A DNA stretch of 64,000 nucleotides from Rhodanobacter lindaniclasticus (lineage in GTDB: Bacteria; Pseudomonadota; Gammaproteobacteria; Xanthomonadales; Rhodanobacteraceae), in the NCBI RefSeq assembly GCF_004799035.1, contig NZ_MWIO01000030.1, positions 149,916 to 213,915 on the forward strand, read 5' to 3'. A program made the position numbers and the translations under genes. Below, piece after piece: positions 9,801-19,667 of this stretch; position 1 is the stretch's first letter; each line of letters opens with the position of its first letter. The notes under the pieces are model-generated. The model had not been told where the DNA came from. It searched no databases and saw only the letters and a program-made list of their open reading frames with translations.

Positions 9801-9927
9801 GGAAATCCACGTTCGGCAGTTCGTTCACCGGCAGCTTCGGATAGGCCACCACGCCGAACACCACCAGCGCGACCATCAGCAGCACGGTCATCACCGGCCG
9901 GCGGATGCACAGGGCGGGCAGGTTCAT
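6829..9927 (-). CDS. RND efflux transporter permease (HAE1/MdtC-like)
   Basis: Inner-membrane proton-driven pump of 1032 aa, the usual length. The N-terminus (CIRRPVMTVLLMVALVVFG) and PNVDFPTISV are typical of the MdtB/MdtC/MuxC branch. The proton-relay Asp pair is in LVVGFVVDDAIVMLENIVRH (TM4), and the TM10 Lys lies in IGIVKKNAIMLIDFAL. Two periplasmic porter regions and twelve TM helices are present. It starts seven bases after the adaptor stop, so the two are co-transcribed. Substrates are unknown; hydrophobic drugs, bile salts or siderophore-like compounds are usual. No outer-membrane factor gene follows, so a TolC-type partner must be encoded elsewhere. Confidence 0.94.
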   Translation of the reverse strand: MNLPALCIRRPVMTVLLMVALVVFGVVAYPKLPVNELPNVDFPTISVRANLPGASPETMATAVATPLENEFSTIAGISTMTSTSALGSTSITLTFGLDRNIDAAAQDVQAAISAAQRQLPTTMPTPPTFRKVNPADKAILYLTLSSDTLPLSTVNEYGETRLAQRLSMVEGVAQVNVYGSQKYAVRISVDPNKLAANGIGIDTLQKAIADANVNLATGSLNGSRQLLQVSSDGQLQRAAPYNDIVVAYRNGAPIRLSALGHASDGVQNDQVASWFDGKRAIVLAIDRQPGSNTVATVDRIHAVLPEFQASLPPSVKLGVLYDRSESIRHSVNDVQYTLLLAGVLVILVIYLFLGNASATLIPALALPVSVIGTFGVMYALGYSLDNLSLLALTLVVGFVVDDAIVMLENIVRHVEHGMDPYEASLLGAAEIGFTIFSMTISLVAVFLPVMFMGGIVGRLFHEFAVTISTAILISGFVSITLTPMLCSRFIKHGGHAEKSRVVRWFDQGFNRVRDGYNRSLAWSVQRPRVVLGVFFASLLATALLFVLVDKDFIPAGDTGQLIVNVEGPDDISITAMKARQQELAAIVAEDPNIDSFMSSVGSGGSRATTNNGTMFLRLKPASERPLGPEQIIQELRQKFARIPGIRAYIQNPPAIQVGGRQSKAQYQYTLQSVDLDTLYAASGKVERAFGALPGFQDVTSDLDLNGPAIAVQVDRARLAPLGLTMRQVQKALGAAFGANQVSTIYGSATQYWVILQVAYALQDDPAVLSQLYVTSDSGALVPLSAVASFQRTARPLTVNHQGQLPAVTISFNLAPGVSLSQAVSSIDGAMAQLHLPATITGSVQGTAQAFQDSMQGMGLLLVLAVFVIYLVLGILYESFIHPLTILSGLPAAGVGALLTLMLFRAPLDLFSFVGIVMLIGIVKKNAIMLIDFALERQRVEGMAPVQAIIEACHVRFRPIMMTTMAAFAGTLPIALGIGAGASARRPLGLAVVGGLLVSQVLTLYLTPVIYLYMDRLQQRFGRKRKASQLAAD

Positions 9928-9934
9928 CGCCGGC

Positions 9935-11065
9935 TCAACCGTCGCTCAGCACGCGCACGCGCGCGCCGTCGACCAGCAGCAACTGGCCGTCGGTGACCAC
10001 GCGCTCACCGCCGCCCAGGCCCTTGCTGACGACCACGCGGTCGTTGGCGCCGCTGCCCACCGTGACCATCCGCTGGTGCACCACGCCATCCGCATCGACC
10101 ACGAACACGAAGCTGCCGCGCGGCGAGTTCTGCAGCGCCACCGCCGGCACGCTCACCACGTCGGCCAGCCGCGCGGTGGGCAGGGTGACCTCGACGAACT
10201 GGCCCGGCGTGAGCTCGTCGTCCTCGTTCGCATAGCGGGCCTTGAGCAGGATCGTGCCGGTGCTGGCGTCCACCGCGTTGTCGATGAAGTCCAGCGTGGC
10301 CTGCATCGGCGCGGCCTTGCCCGGCACGCGCACGGTCACCGGCACCGCGCCGCGGGCATGCGCGGCCTTGAGCCCGGCCAGTTCGGCTTCGGGCACGGCG
10401 AAGCGGATGTGGATCGGCTGCACCTGGTTGAGCACCACCAGGTCGGTGCTGTTGGCGCTGACCTGCGCGCCGGGATACACCAGCGGCGCGCCGGCGATGC
10501 CATCGAACGGCGCGCGGATCGTGGCGTAGTCCAACTGTGTGCGCGCCAGTTCGACCGCCGCCTGATCGGCCTTCATCGCGGCCGCGTACAGGCCGGCATT
10601 CGCCTTCGCCGCATCGTAGGCGGATTTGGCCACATAGCCGTCTTTGAGCAGCGGGCCGTAACGTTTCAGCAGGGCCTGCGCGTTGGCGTACTGCGCCTGG
10701 TCGCGGGCGAGGTTGCCCTTGGCCTCGTCCAGCTGCGACTGCAGCAGGCTGGGGTCGAGGCGGATGATGGCGTCGCCGTTGGCGACATGGCCGCCGGGCT
10801 TGAACGACAAGGCCTGCAACTGGCCGCTGACGCGCGATTGCACGGTGACCGTGGACCATGCCTGCGCGCTGCCGATCACCTTCAGCGTGAGGTCGATGTC
10901 GCCGCGCTGCGCAATGGCCACCCGGACCGGCACGGCCTGCTGCGCCGGCGCGGCCTGCACCCCTGCCGCCGCATCGTGCCAGCGCCACAGCTGCCGGACA
11001 GCCACGCCCCCGGCCAGCAGCAGCGCGACCACCAGCAACAGTTTCTTCCGGTTGGGTTGCGGCAT
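9935..11065 (-). CDS. RND efflux periplasmic adaptor (membrane fusion protein)
   Basis: About 376 aa with an N-terminal membrane anchor (LLLVVALLLAGGVAVRQLW), a lipoyl/barrel-sandwich half (GSAQAWSTVTVQSRVSGQ), an alpha-hairpin (about 95-165), the second lipoyl half (IRAPFDGIAGAPLVYPGAQV), a beta-barrel, and a membrane-proximal domain. It links the pump at 6829-9927 to an outer-membrane channel. The frame is open to 11080, but the ATG at 11065 follows GGAGCGAGC and begins MPQPNRKK, so it is preferred. It lies 185 bases downstream of the MarR gene on the same strand, suggesting a MarR-controlled unit or its own promoter in that gap. Confidence 0.92.
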   Translation of the reverse strand: MPQPNRKKLLLVVALLLAGGVAVRQLWRWHDAAAGVQAAPAQQAVPVRVAIAQRGDIDLTLKVIGSAQAWSTVTVQSRVSGQLQALSFKPGGHVANGDAIIRLDPSLLQSQLDEAKGNLARDQAQYANAQALLKRYGPLLKDGYVAKSAYDAAKANAGLYAAAMKADQAAVELARTQLDYATIRAPFDGIAGAPLVYPGAQVSANSTDLVVLNQVQPIHIRFAVPEAELAGLKAAHARGAVPVTVRVPGKAAPMQATLDFIDNAVDASTGTILLKARYANEDDELTPGQFVEVTLPTARLADVVSVPAVALQNSPRGSFVFVVDADGVVHQRMVTVGSGANDRVVVSKGLGGGERVVTDGQLLLVDGARVRVLSDG

Positions 11066-11250
11066 GCTCGCTCCGGCCACGCGCCCGGTCAGCCGGCGCT
11101 TGCAACGCTATGCGGCGCGACCATGGCATTGAAGAGGTGTCGACCCGGCATGCCGTGGCCCACGGCAAACCCGATGTCTGCGACGTTCCATTTTGCGCCT
11201 CCATGCCGCCGACTCATGCACGACCGATGGCACATGACAGCGCCGGGCGG

Positions 11251-11715
11251 TCAATCGCGCGCATCCGGCGGGTTCTCGGCCGCATCCAGCGCCTGCAGGT
11301 TTTCCTTGATCCGGTTGATCACGGCCAGCGCGTGGGCCAGCTCGTCGTACTCGATGCCGATCGTGGCGTCCTTGCGCAGGTCGCGCGCGATGAGTTCCAT
11401 GTCGCCGATGACCACCCGCGCGCGCTCGGTGACGTAGAGCCGCCAGGCGCGGCGATCGCGCGGGTCGGCGCGGCGTTCCACGAAGCCGGCGGCCTGCAGC
11501 CGGTCGATCACCCGGCCCACCGCGATCGGTTCCATCTCCAGCGATTCGGCCAGCTCGGTCTGGCGCAGGCCCTCGCGGTGGTACAACATCTTGGTGGCCC
11601 GCCACTGCACGCGGGTCAGCCCGAACTTCACCGCGCGCCGATCGAAATGCTTGCGGAACAGCAAGGTCACGTCGTTGAGCAGATAACCGAAAGAGAGGTC
11701 TTCCGTTCTCGCCAT
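11251..11715 (-). CDS. MarR family transcriptional regulator
   Basis: A 154-aa winged-helix repressor. Helix-turn-helix and wing are clear: GLRQTELAESLEMEPIAVGR, then VIDRLQAAGFVERRADPRDR, the canonical MarR wing with its Asp-Arg tip. Flanking helices form the dimer domain. MarR proteins usually repress an adjacent efflux operon and are released by small aromatic ligands; the adaptor and RND pump genes just downstream on the same strand are the likely target. The intergenic region to the divergent macrodomain gene (11716-11776) is short and probably holds both promoters. Confidence 0.93.
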   Translation of the reverse strand: MARTEDLSFGYLLNDVTLLFRKHFDRRAVKFGLTRVQWRATKMLYHREGLRQTELAESLEMEPIAVGRVIDRLQAAGFVERRADPRDRRAWRLYVTERARVVIGDMELIARDLRKDATIGIEYDELAHALAVINRIKENLQALDAAENPPDARD

Positions 11716-11776
11716 GATGCGCCGCCCCGGCTACCGAACCTGATCGCAGCATAAGCCGCCCAGCACCCCCAAAGCC

Positions 11777-12328
11777 ATGCCCCTGGACATCATCACTGCC
11801 GACATCACCACGCTGCGCATGGATGCCATCGTCAACGCCGCCAACCCCAGCCTGCTCGGCGGCGGCGGCGTCGACGGCGCCATCCACCGCGCAGCCGGAC
11901 CGGCGTTGCTGCAGGCTTGCCGGGCGATTCCCGAAGTGCGCCCCGGCGTGCGCTGCCCCACCGGCGAGGCGCGCATCACGCCGGGTTTCGAACTGCCGGC
12001 GGCGCACGTGATCCACACCGTCGGCCCGGTCTGGCACGGCGGTGCCGACGGCGAAGCGCAATTGCTGGCGCGCTGCCACGTCAATGCCATGCGGCTGCTA
12101 CGCGAGCACGGCCTGCGCACGATCGCGTTTCCCGCGATCAGCTGCGGCGTGTACGGCTATCCGGTGGCGCGGGCCGCCGCAGTGGCGCTGGCCACGCTGC
12201 GCGACGAACTCGCCTGCGACGACAGCGTCGACATCACCGTGTGCTGCTTCAGCACCGGCACGGGCGAGGTTTTTCGTCGCGCATGGGAGGAGGCCCGGCA
12301 CGGCGGCGACCCGTTCAACGCAGCTTGA
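11777..12328 (+). CDS. ymdB: Macrodomain protein, O-acetyl-ADP-ribose deacetylase (YmdB type)
   Basis: A single macrodomain of 183 aa, starting [20 protein letters not shown]. The ADP-ribose pocket motifs are present: [20 protein letters not shown] (catalytic Asp and glycine loop) and [12 protein letters not shown] (diphosphate loop). The family removes acetyl from O-acetyl-ADP-ribose or hydrolyses ADP-ribosyl esters; E. coli YmdB also modulates RNase III. It is divergent from the MarR gene, and its last 14 bases overlap the 3' end of the convergent batD gene. Confidence 0.9.
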   Translation: MPLDIITADITTLRMDAIVNAANPSLLGGGGVDGAIHRAAGPALLQACRAIPEVRPGVRCPTGEARITPGFELPAAHVIHTVGPVWHGGADGEAQLLARCHVNAMRLLREHGLRTIAFPAISCGVYGYPVARAAAVALATLRDELACDDSVDITVCCFSTGTGEVFRRAWEEARHGGDPFNAA

Positions 12329-14024
12329 ACGGATACAGCGGCGGCAGCGCACCGGTCGTGTCGTCGATCGCACCGGTACCGCGCCAGGCGAAGCCGCGCT
12401 TGAACGCCTCTGCCGATGTCGGGCCGGCATCGTCCGTCGCCGCGTCGACGGCGAAGCGCCGACGCTGCAGCGCCTCGATCGCCGCGCGCTGCGCGGCATC
12501 ATCGAGCGCGGCGACCAGCTCGCCCGGGTGCTGGATGCCCGGTCGTTCGGCGCGCGCCCACGCCAACAAACAACGCAGCTGGCGCGCGGCATCGCTGCCG
12601 CGTGCCGCGTCCATGAAATCCTGTCGCGCCTGGCGCGCGCTGGCCGGCGCGGCTGCCGGCGCGGGCGCAGCCGGCGGCCGCGCGCGACGCCGATGCTGCC
12701 ACCACCAGGCCAGCACGCTGATCAGCCACAGCGCGAGACTGCCCAGCGCGATGTCGCGCCACGGCACGGCCCCGACCGATGCCGGCACAGCGACGGCGGA
12801 AGAGCTCGCGGCGGGCGCGGGTGCAGCCACGGGCGCCGCGCTGGACGATGTCGCCACGCTGCCGCCGATCGCGGGCAGTACCTCGATGCGGCGCGCGGGC
12901 ACCTGCGCCACTTCCTGGCGATCGGTGAGCACGTTCCACCAGGTCACCGTGGTCGCCGGAATGGTCAGCGTGCCGGCGCGCTCGGGCACGATGGCGAACG
13001 CCTGCTCGCGCTCGCCCACGGTCCACTGCCCGGCGACATGGTTGCGGCTGACCGGCTTGTCGGGATAGACCGTGGCGCCATCCAGCGGCGGCAGGCTCAG
13101 GCTCGGCAGCGCATCATCGGACAAGCCGGTGGCGCGCAGCGTCATGGTGAGGTTGAGTGGCTGCCCCACCCGCACCTGCTGTTGCGCGTCCGGCCAGCCA
13201 TCGATCGTCAGGCTCAGCGCCCGCGCCGGCAACCACGCCTTGTTGCCCCAGTCCGCCGGCGCCGCCTGCACGTCGATCGCCACCGGTGCGGCGCTGGCCG
13301 AGACGTTGTTGGTGGCGCCGAAGAAGCTGCCGGGATCGTACGGATCGACCGCGCTGCCCTGGAAGCTGGCGGGGGGAATCCCGATGTGGCCCGCCTGCTG
13401 CGGGATCAGTGCGTAACGCCGTTCCAGCACGTGGTAGATGCGGCCGCCGCGCTGGGTGTCGTAGCCGATGTCCTTGCCCAGCGGTTGCAGGCTCGCACCA
13501 TGGATGTCGGGCACGTCGATCGAACCACCGCTCAGCGTGCCGGCATAGAACAGTTTCACCACGTAGCTGAACTGCTCGCCGACATAGCCACGCTGCGGCT
13601 CCACCGTCGCCTCCATGAAAACGTCGCGGTTCGGTGCAGCGCTTGCCGCGGTGACCTGCGCACTGACCTGCAGCGACAGCGGCGCGGTGCGCGTGCCGGC
13701 CACTTCCAGCGAGGGGATCTGCAGCGAGCCGGCATGCGTGGGCCGCAACGCGATGCCGAAGGTGAGAGAGGAGCTGGCCTTGCCGTTTTCCACCGACAGG
13801 CTCTGATTCCGGGAGCTGCCGAGGATGCTGAAATCCTGCTGCAGCGCGTGCAGGTCGGGCATGGCGACCGACGAAGTGGCGCCCTCCACGCGAATGTTGA
13901 GGGTTACCGTGTCACCCAGCTGCACGTTGTCCCGATCCAGCGTGGCGGTAACCTGGGCCGCGCGCGCGACGGGCGCCAGCAGCAGCGCGGCCAGGCAGAA
14001 GATGATGATGCGCGCGTGGCTCAT
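12315..14024 (-). CDS. BatD family protein (oxygen-tolerance cluster)
   Basis: A 569-aa exported, membrane-anchored protein. Signal peptide residues 1-22 (ending ARA), then immunoglobulin-like BatD repeats ([18 protein letters not shown] and [20 protein letters not shown] are typical). A TM segment lies near residue 420 ([18 protein letters not shown]), followed by a basic cytosolic tail that may be helical. BatD proteins act with VWA proteins and a MoxR ATPase in envelope or redox stress tolerance; the mechanism is not established. It is the last gene of the cluster: its ATG overlaps the preceding stop by 4 bases, and its end overlaps the macrodomain gene. Confidence 0.88.
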   Translation of the reverse strand: MSHARIIIFCLAALLLAPVARAAQVTATLDRDNVQLGDTVTLNIRVEGATSSVAMPDLHALQQDFSILGSSRNQSLSVENGKASSSLTFGIALRPTHAGSLQIPSLEVAGTRTAPLSLQVSAQVTAASAAPNRDVFMEATVEPQRGYVGEQFSYVVKLFYAGTLSGGSIDVPDIHGASLQPLGKDIGYDTQRGGRIYHVLERRYALIPQQAGHIGIPPASFQGSAVDPYDPGSFFGATNNVSASAAPVAIDVQAAPADWGNKAWLPARALSLTIDGWPDAQQQVRVGQPLNLTMTLRATGLSDDALPSLSLPPLDGATVYPDKPVSRNHVAGQWTVGEREQAFAIVPERAGTLTIPATTVTWWNVLTDRQEVAQVPARRIEVLPAIGGSVATSSSAAPVAAPAPAASSSAVAVPASVGAVPWRDIALGSLALWLISVLAWWWQHRRRARPPAAPAPAAAPASARQARQDFMDAARGSDAARQLRCLLAWARAERPGIQHPGELVAALDDAAQRAAIEALQRRRFAVDAATDDAGPTSAEAFKRGFAWRGTGAIDDTTGALPPLYPFKLR

Positions 14025-15904
14025 GGCTGGCCGTTCTCCTGTGCACCGTCGTGGCGCTCGCGATATTCCAGTTCGAACTTGCGCCGCAGCAGCCCACCGG
14101 GATCGTCCTGTACCCGCTGCAAGGCATGACGCAGATCCGCCGGCAGCTTCGACTGCGGATCATCCTGGCCCAGCGTGCCGAGCTGGTGCGTGGCCGGCGG
14201 CTTCGACTTCGCGGGCGCGCCGTTCGCCAGCGCCTGGTCCATCTGCTCTTTCAGCGCGCGTTGCGCCTGCTCGGCCTGTGCCTTCTGTTCGGCACGCTCC
14301 TGCGCGCTGCGTGGTCCGGGTTGGTCGTCGGTACCGCTGGGTTGTTGTGCCCCGCTCGACGACTTGTCGTGTTTGCCTGCGTCGGAAGACGACTGGCTCT
14401 TGCCGGATTGGTCCTGCTCCGACTTGTCCTCACCCGACTTGTTTTGCCCCGATTTTTCCTGGCCCGACTTGTCGTCGCCCGATTGTTCCTGACCCGACTT
14501 GTTCTGGCCAGAACCGTCGGGCGAGGACTTCTGCTGCTTCGACTGCCGTTTCAGCCATTCTTCCACGGCCTGGCGATTGGCCTTGGCGTCGACGTTGGCC
14601 GGATCGAGCTTCAGCGCTTCGTCGTACGCCTCGATCGCCTGTCGATAGTGTTGCGCCTTGGCCAACGCATTGCCGCGGTTGTAGGCGGCATCGCTGCCGG
14701 GTGCGCGCTGCAGCGCGTCCGCGGCGCCGGTGTAGTCGCCGGCACGGTACGCCGCCACGCCACGCCAGGCGGGATCGTGCGCGAGCTGCCGCGCCTGCCG
14801 GGGGTGGCCGTCGCGCAGCGCCTGCGCGGCCTGCTGATCCGGACGCTGCCACAAGTTCTGCCACGCACCGGCCTGCGCCGTACGCGGCAGCAACGGCAGG
14901 CTGGCCAGCAGCAGAAGCATGATCCAGCCGCGGCGAAACGCCGTGGCGACCACCAGCAACAGCGGCAGCAGCAGCCACGGGCCGCGGTCCTGCCACTGCG
15001 CGCCGCGTTGTCCGCCGGCGCGGCTGGCCGCACCGCTGCGCAACTGCGCGTGGAGGGCGTCGACATCGCCCTGGTCGGCACGCATCGTCACGTGGACGCC
15101 GCCGCCCATCCGCGCCAGCGCGTCGAGCGAGGCATCGTCACGCGCGGCGAGCACCATGTGATCCTGTGTGTCGTGCAGGAAACCACCCTCGGGCAAGGGA
15201 ATCGGTCCGCCGTGGACGCTGCCCACGCCGAGCACCGAGACGCGCACGCCGGCGGCGAGCGCCTTGCGCGCGGCCGCATCGGCGGCGGCGTCGGCCTGGT
15301 CGGTGATCAGTACCAGCGTGCCGCCCTCGGCGCTTGCCTGCTGGATCAGGCGCACGCCCCGGTCGATCGCCGCGGCCGCGTCGTTGCCGTCCACCGGCAT
15401 GGTGTCCGGCGCCATCGCGTCGAGCAGATCGTCGAGACTGTGCGCGTCGGAAGTCAGCGGCGCGACGACGAAGGCCTCGCCGGCGTAACCGATCAACGCG
15501 TTCAGTCCCGCGCGGTTGGCGGCCAGCAGCTCGTGCGCCTTGAGTCGCACGCGATCGAGCCGGCTCGGCGCCACGTCGCGCGCCAGCATGTGCCGCGACA
15601 GCGAGATCGCCAGCACCTGCGCCGGCCGGTCGACGTAGAGCGGCTGCTCGACCCGGTTCCAGCTCGGCCCGGCCAGCGCCAGCGTGGCCAGCAGCCAGGC
15701 CAGCGCGAACAGCCACAGCGGCAGGTGGCGGTGGCGCGACTGCCCGCGCACCAGCGACGGCAGCAGGGCCGGATCGACCAGCCGCGCCAGGGCCAGCTCG
15801 CCGCCGTCGCGTCGCCACCGCGGCAGCGCCAGCAGCGGCAAGCCGACGAGCGCCAGCAGCCACCATGGACGCAGGAAATGGAATTGCTGCAGCAATTCGT
15901 TCAT
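14021..15904 (-). CDS. VWA + TPR protein (BatB/BatC fusion)
   Basis: A 627-aa protein with two N-terminal TM helices (about 11-28 and 60-80), a von Willebrand A domain (about 92-290), TM helices near 305-345, and a TPR module (about 365-445, with GDYTGAADALQRAPGSDAAY and AIEAYDEALKLDPANVDAKA). A low-complexity pentapeptide repeat (465-504) and a Gln/Glu-rich tail follow. In other bacteria BatB (VWA) and BatC (TPR) can be separate. The MIDAS is degenerate: the expected DxSxS reads SLSRH at 101-105, although LVLITDQADA keeps the later Asp. It overlaps both neighbours by 4 bases and probably scaffolds the membrane complex worked on by the MoxR ATPase. Confidence 0.88.
   Translation of the reverse strand: MNELLQQFHFLRPWWLLALVGLPLLALPRWRRDGGELALARLVDPALLPSLVRGQSRHRHLPLWLFALAWLLATLALAGPSWNRVEQPLYVDRPAQVLAISLSRHMLARDVAPSRLDRVRLKAHELLAANRAGLNALIGYAGEAFVVAPLTSDAHSLDDLLDAMAPDTMPVDGNDAAAAIDRGVRLIQQASAEGGTLVLITDQADAAADAAARKALAAGVRVSVLGVGSVHGGPIPLPEGGFLHDTQDHMVLAARDDASLDALARMGGGVHVTMRADQGDVDALHAQLRSGAASRAGGQRGAQWQDRGPWLLLPLLLVVATAFRRGWIMLLLLASLPLLPRTAQAGAWQNLWQRPDQQAAQALRDGHPRQARQLAHDPAWRGVAAYRAGDYTGAADALQRAPGSDAAYNRGNALAKAQHYRQAIEAYDEALKLDPANVDAKANRQAVEEWLKRQSKQQKSSPDGSGQNKSGQEQSGDDKSGQEKSGQNKSGEDKSEQDQSGKSQSSSDAGKHDKSSSGAQQPSGTDDQPGPRSAQERAEQKAQAEQAQRALKEQMDQALANGAPAKSKPPATHQLGTLGQDDPQSKLPADLRHALQRVQDDPGGLLRRKFELEYRERHDGAQENGQP
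14393..14512 (-). repeat. 15-bp coding repeats (SGxxK/Q pentapeptides)
   Basis: Eight tandem degenerate copies of a 15-bp unit inside the VWA/TPR gene encode SGQNK, SGQEQ, SGDDK, SGQEK, SGQNK, SGEDK, SEQDQ and SGKSQ. The unit length keeps frame, so copy-number change would alter only linker length between the TPR part and the tail. Confidence 0.85.
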
Positions 15905-16890
15905 GCCGCCGGCTCCCGTACGCCCAGCCGGGTCGGCACGATCGCCAGCATCAGCAACGCCAGTGCGGCCAGCAACGGCCAGCGGAACAGTTCGTGGCGC
16001 GGACGCAGGGCCGGTCCCTGCCGCGGCATCGGCTCCAGCGCATCGATGGTGCGGTAGGCATCGGCCAGTTCGCCGCTGTCGGTGGCGCGGAAGAAGCGCC
16101 CGCCGGTTTCGCCGGTGATTGCCTTGAGCATGTCGGCGTCGAGATCGGCCGAAGGGTTGACTACCTGCAGGCCGAAGAAGCCCGGCACCTGCATCGTGGT
16201 GGCGCCGATGCCGATGGCGTAGATGCGCACGCCCGCTGCCTTGGCGGCGCGCGCGGCCTCGCGCGGGACGATGCTGCCGGCGTTGTTCACCCCGTCGGTG
16301 AGCAACACCAGCACGCGGGCCGCCTCGGGCAGGCCCGCCAGTCGCTTCACCGCGACGGCGATGGCGTCGCCGATCGCCGTCTGGTCGCCGGCCAGACCCA
16401 CCGCCGAGGTCTGCAGCTGCGCGCGCACCGCGGACAGGTCGTAGGTCAGCGGCGTGACCAGATACGCCTGGCTGCCGAACAGGATCAGGCCCATCTCGTC
16501 GCCACGGCGGCGGCTGATGAAGTCACTGGCGATCGCCTCCACCGCGCCGAAGCGGCTGACCGGCTGGCCGGCGAGTTGCATGTCCGGCGTACGCATGCTG
16601 CCGGAGAGATCCACCGCCATCATCATCGCCCGCCCGCTGCGCTGCTGCGCCTGCGGCGGACCCAGCCACTGCGGCCGGGCGGCGGCGGCCAGCAGGCACA
16701 GCCAGGCCAGCGCCAGCAGCCAGGGCACCGCGCCATGGCCGCGCCGGTCGGCCACTGTGCCCAGGTTCACTCCGGGCTGCGGCAAGTGCAGCGCCATGCC
16801 CGGCGCGGCCGCGCGCCACCACCGGCGCAGCAACCATGGCAGCGGCAGCAGCAAGGCGATCCAGGGCCAGGCAAACTCAGGCATCGGCAC
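15901..16890 (-). CDS. VWA domain membrane protein (BatA-like)
   Basis: A 329-aa protein with TM helices at the N-terminus (about 8-22 and 55-72) and near the C-terminus (WPLLAALALLMLAIVPTRLG), and a VWA domain between (about 85-290). The MIDAS is intact: VDLSGSMRT (Asp94, Ser96, Ser98) with LLTDGVNNAG downstream. It is therefore expected to bind a divalent metal and a partner protein, unlike the following VWA gene. The start overlaps the end of the DUF4381 gene by 14 bases, and its stop overlaps the next start by 4 bases, fitting tight translational coupling. Confidence 0.9.
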   Translation of the reverse strand: MPMPEFAWPWIALLLPLPWLLRRWWRAAAPGMALHLPQPGVNLGTVADRRGHGAVPWLLALAWLCLLAAAARPQWLGPPQAQQRSGRAMMMAVDLSGSMRTPDMQLAGQPVSRFGAVEAIASDFISRRRGDEMGLILFGSQAYLVTPLTYDLSAVRAQLQTSAVGLAGDQTAIGDAIAVAVKRLAGLPEAARVLVLLTDGVNNAGSIVPREAARAAKAAGVRIYAIGIGATTMQVPGFFGLQVVNPSADLDADMLKAITGETGGRFFRATDSGELADAYRTIDALEPMPRQGPALRPRHELFRWPLLAALALLMLAIVPTRLGVREPAA

Positions 16891-17419
16891 GCTCCGGCGA
16901 AGCGGTGGGCGGCTTCCATGCAGACGGCTTTACGGCCAAATGCAGCCAGCGCCGCGCAGCCTCGACCAGCTCGCCATCGTCGTCGCCGCGCGGCGGCTGG
17001 TAGATGAGCTGGTCCAGTCGCTGCAGGTGGTCCAGCGTCGCCGAATCCACCGGCACGCGTGCCAGGACCTCCCGCCACGCCTCTCCGCGCATGCGCACCG
17101 CCGCGGCATCGTGCAGGCGGGCGACCCGTCGCAGAAGTTGATGCAGACCGCCCAGCATGGCGGCCCGATCGCCGTCCTCGCGATGCGCCCGGACCAGCCG
17201 CTCCAGCTCGTCGAGGATTCGCCGCTGGTAGCGGCGCGCACGGTGATGGCGACGCCAGGCCCAGGCAAGCGCCGCCATCGCCAGCAGCACGCACGCGGCA
17301 AGCAGCCACCAGCCCGGCGCCGGCGGCCACCACGACGGTTCGGCCGGCAGGTGGATGTCACGCAGTACCGGCCCCGCCGTGCTGGCGGCCGACGCCGGTG
17401 ATGCCGGTGCGCCGCTCAT
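16877..17419 (-). CDS. DUF4381 domain protein
   Basis: A 180-aa protein beginning MSGAPASPASAAST, with one TM helix (WWLLAACVLLAMAALAWAWR, about residues 38-58) and a cytosolic helical part containing YQRRILDELERLVRAHRE and WREVLARVPVDSATLDHLQR. DUF4381 members sit between DUF58 and VWA genes in MoxR/Bat clusters, and their function is unknown. The start ATG (17419) overlaps the DUF58 stop as ATGA. The reading frame is open further upstream to 18067, but that part is only the antisense-phase shadow of the DUF58 gene. Confidence 0.88.
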   Translation of the reverse strand: MSGAPASPASAASTAGPVLRDIHLPAEPSWWPPAPGWWLLAACVLLAMAALAWAWRRHHRARRYQRRILDELERLVRAHREDGDRAAMLGGLHQLLRRVARLHDAAAVRMRGEAWREVLARVPVDSATLDHLQRLDQLIYQPPRGDDDGELVEAARRWLHLAVKPSAWKPPTASPERADA

Positions 17420-18500
17420 CGCGGCGACCTCTTGCGGCCGATCAGATCCGCCACTGCGTCGAGGGGATCGGCGGCGGTGTCGATGCTGGCGTGGCGCAGG
17501 CCCAGCGATCCCGCCAGTTCGACCAGCCGCCGGGGACCGGCACCCAGCACCTGGCGGAAATCGGTGAGCTGGCGCGTCGATTGCAACGGTACCTCGCGGC
17601 GCTCGCCCGCATGTTCCAGCGGATAGCGCCCCGGCGGCGCCAGCTCCAGTTCCAGCACGTCCGCGGTGATCAGTACGGCCACCCCGGCATGACGGGTCAG
17701 TTCGATCAAGCGCTGGCGCGCGGCGGCATCGCAGCTGAAGCCGTCGCTGATCAGCAAGACCCGGCTCGCGCCCCGCGCCACGTGGGCCGCGCGCGCCAGC
17801 GCATCGGACAGTGGCTGCTGCGCCTGCGCGCGGCCGGCGGCATGCCATCGCGCCAGCGCACCGCACACCGCGAGTGCGCCGTGGGCGCCGGCTTGCGGCG
17901 TCAGCCACTGGTCGACGCCGCCGAAGCCCAGCATCGCCACGCGCTCGCCGGCACGGCTGGCAAACCAGGCAGCAAGCGCCGCCGCACGCGCCGCCTGCAC
18001 CGACTTGAAGCGCGCCCGCGTACCGAAATGCATGCTGGCATGCGTGTCGAGCAGGATCAGCAGACAACCCTCGCGATCCTCCTGGAACAGCTTGGTGTGC
18101 AACTTGCCGCTGCGCGCGGTCAGCCGCCAGTCGAGCCGGCGCACGTCATCGCCGGCCTGGTAGACCCGCGACTCGGCGTAATCCATGCCACGACCATACA
18201 GACGGCTCGACTGCTGGCCGTGGCGAGCCGCACGCGTGCTCAGCGGCGCCATGCGCGCGGAGCCGACCCGCGCGCGCAGCGCGATCAGTTCGGCCAGCGA
18301 CACTTCGCTGATGCCGTCGCCATCCTCGCGCTGCGACGCCACCGTAATCGGAGTCTGTGCAGAAGACCGCTTCCTGCGATCTTCTTCCATCGCGAGTCCG
18401 GCGCGTGTCCGGACTCGCTCACGCGAATCAGGCACTGGCGTGCCCGATCCGCGCCCGGCCCTCCATGGCCGGACTGAGAGGTTGAAGGATCTCCAACCCC

Positions 18501-18504
<4 letters not shown>
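17416..18504 (-). CDS. DUF58 domain protein
   Basis: A 362-aa VWA-related cytosolic protein. The family core is GMDYAESRVYQAGDDVRRLD, then WRLTARSGKLHTKLFQEDRE, followed by a VWA-like fold (LLILLDTHASMHFGTRARFK; VLLISDGFSCD). DUF58 proteins accompany MoxR ATPases and are thought to act as their adaptors or substrates. The ATG at 18504 overlaps the moxR stop (ATGA). An internal ATG at 18390 (MEEDRRKRSS) starts closer to the conserved region, and the first 38 residues look unstructured, so the true start is not settled. Confidence 0.88.
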
Positions 18505-19496
<992 letters not shown>

Positions 19497-19620
19497 GAGC
19501 GATTCCAGGTACGGGACAAGGCCTGCGGCATCTGTAGCGGTGGGTGATGCATCGGCGTGCTTCAGACCATCGTTGGCTCGGGAAGTTTAATGCGGTGTGC
19601 GTCGACGGCCGGCACGCACG

Positions 19621-19645
19621 AAAAAGGGCGGCCGAGGCCGCCCTT
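19621..19645 (-). terminator. Rho-independent terminator of the pil operon
   Basis: On the minus strand the sequence folds as AAGGGCGGCC, loop TC, GGCCGCCCTT followed directly by more T residues. It lies 23 bases after the pilQ stop codon and marks the end of pilMNOPQ. Confidence 0.85.
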
Positions 19646-19667
19646 CTCGTTGCTGCCACGTAGCGGT

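Noticed and set aside
6713..9910. A 1065-codon open frame antisense-phase to the RND pump gene
   Set aside because: Same strand, different phase as the pump; its product is Arg/Gly/Ala-rich without any motif. It is the usual shadow of a GC-rich gene.
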